Of a DNA stretch of 64,000 nucleotides, positions 62,636-64,000 are shown one piece after another. Positions within the stretch are counted from its first letter, which is position 1. Every line of letters begins with the position of its first letter. The notes below the pieces were generated by a model. That model was given only the letters and a program-made list of their open reading frames with translations, was not told the origin of the DNA and did no database searches. This DNA is from Bacteroidota bacterium. Lineage in GTDB: Bacteria; Bacteroidota; Bacteroidia; UKL13-3. The stretch lies in the NCBI GenBank assembly GCA_947477885.1, contig CANJUD010000003.1, forward strand, positions 62,001 through 126,000, read 5' to 3'. Made by a program: the position numbers and the translations under genes.

Positions 62636-62660
62636 GATCGTCTTGTTTTTTTGTTTTTTG

Positions 62661-62731
62661 CACGGGCACTAGGATTCGAACCCAGATCAAAGGTTTTGGA
62701 GACCTCTATTCTACCATTGAACTATGCCCGT
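62661..62731 (-). tRNA. tRNA-Trp (CCA)
   Basis: ACGGGCATAGTTCAATGGTAGAATAGAGGTCTCCAAAACCTTTGATCTGGGTTCGAATCCTAGTGCCCGTG folds to a cloverleaf with CCA anticodon, 7-bp acceptor stem and TTCGAAT T-loop. Confidence 0.95.
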
Positions 62732-62789
62732 TTATGGATATAAAGTAAGCCATAAACGGTTGCTTATGGCTTACTCTCTTTCTGGTTAA

Positions 62790-63977
62790 TTACTTAATTA
62801 TTTCTGTAACCTGACCAGCACCAATAGTACGTCCACCTTCACGGATAGCGAAGCGTAGACCTTTTTCCATAGCGATTGGTTGGATAAGGTTAACAGTAAC
62901 TGATACGTTATCACCCGGCATAATCATTTCCATTCCGTCAGGCAACATAACTTCACCAGTTACGTCAGTGGTACGGAAATAAAACTGAGGGCGATATTTA
63001 TTGAAGAAAGGAGTATGACGTCCACCTTCATCTTTGCTTAGTACGTATACTTCTGCTTTGAAATCTGTGTGAGGGTGAACTGAACCTGGTTTGCAAATAA
63101 CCATACCACGACGGATATCGGTTTTCTCTATACCACGAAGCAATAAACCAGCATTATCACCAGCTTCACCACGATCTAAAAGTTTGCGGAACATCTCAAC
63201 ACCAGTACAAACTGATTTCAAGCCTTCAGCACCCATACCGATAATGTCGACAGGCTCACCGATATTAATTACACCACGCTCGATACGACCTGTAGCAACA
63301 GTTCCACGACCTGTGATAGAGAATACATCCTCTACAGGCATAAGGAAAGGCAACTCAACCGCACGAGGAGGTACTGGAATATATGAGTCAACACTCGCCA
63401 TAAGTTCCATGATTTTTTCAACCCATTTGGCATCACCATTAAGTCCACCAAGTGCTGAACCACGAATAATTGGAATTTCGTCTCCTGGGAAATCATACTT
63501 ATTAAGCAACTCACGAATTTCTAGCTCAACGAGGTCAAGTAATTCTTCATCATCAACCATGTCCACTTTATTCATGAACACTACAATACGAGGCACACCA
63601 ACCTGACGGGCCAATAGGATATGCTCACGAGTTTGTGGCATAGGACCATCAGTTGAAGCTACTACTAAAATAGCTCCGTCCATTTGGGCAGCACCAGTAA
63701 CCATGTTTTTTACATAGTCAGCGTGACCTGGACAGTCTACGTGAGCGTAGTGACGGTTTGCTGTAGAATATTCTACGTGTGCGGTGTTAATTGTAATACC
63801 GCGTTCTTTTTCTTCAGGAGCTGAGTCAATAGATTCGAATGAACGAGCTTCTGATAGTCCTGCGTCGGCTAGCACTTTGGTAATGGCAGCCGTAAGGGTG
63901 GTTTTACCATGATCTACGTGACCTATGGTACCGATGTTCACGTGTGGTTTGGAACGGTCGAAATTTTCTTTTGCCAT
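62790..63977 (-). CDS. tuf: Elongation factor Tu
   Basis: [31 protein letters not shown]. Confidence 0.98.
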   Translation of the reverse strand: MAKENFDRSKPHVNIGTIGHVDHGKTTLTAAITKVLADAGLSEARSFESIDSAPEEKERGITINTAHVEYSTANRHYAHVDCPGHADYVKNMVTGAAQMDGAILVVASTDGPMPQTREHILLARQVGVPRIVVFMNKVDMVDDEELLDLVELEIRELLNKYDFPGDEIPIIRGSALGGLNGDAKWVEKIMELMASVDSYIPVPPRAVELPFLMPVEDVFSITGRGTVATGRIERGVINIGEPVDIIGMGAEGLKSVCTGVEMFRKLLDRGEAGDNAGLLLRGIEKTDIRRGMVICKPGSVHPHTDFKAEVYVLSKDEGGRHTPFFNKYRPQFYFRTTDVTGEVMLPDGMEMIMPGDNVSVTVNLIQPIAMEKGLRFAIREGGRTIGAGQVTEIIK

Positions 63978-64000
63978 TTTAGTAGAATTTAATTTTTGTT

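Overview
AT-rich chromosomal window from a Bacteroidota bacterium (gliding/Chitinophagales/Sphingobacteriales-like; T9SS C-terminal sorting domains throughout). All assignments come from reading the translations; no database search was run. Housekeeping blocks: bioB (partial), S9 peptidase, dnaX, hflX, RluA-type pseudouridine synthase, mdh, a nuoI-J-K-L-M-N block without nuoA-H, a polysaccharide block (rfbA, hpt, ugd, DegT aminotransferase, sugar transferase), queD, ppiB, and the conserved tuf / tRNA-Trp / secE / nusG / rplKAJL / rpoBC block. Accessory content: TonB-dependent receptor, several T9SS cargo proteins (one a lipase plus beta-helix chimera), lipoproteins, tandem YD-repeat paralogs, and a three-gene exported Cys-rich cassette (21000-23338). 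Most notable observations: (1) an A9 slippery run in dnaX just after clamp-loader domain III, where either frame shift stops within a few codons (possible tau/gamma switch); (2) two paralogous Cys-rich secreted peptides next to an exported protein with an SCLNC motif; (3) a 383-bp palindromic MITE-like element with nested perfect inverted repeats; (4) a dispersed AGTNNTCAGT/GGCTGACGCC repeat family that sits between genes and supplies the stop codons of two enzymes; (5) a 42-nt relic of a yjbR 3' end that differs from the intact gene only by synonymous changes; (6) a perfect 19-bp inverted repeat upstream of an HTH regulator; (7) a GIY-YIG gene broken by one in-frame stop. No CRISPR array, prophage or intact transposase was seen.
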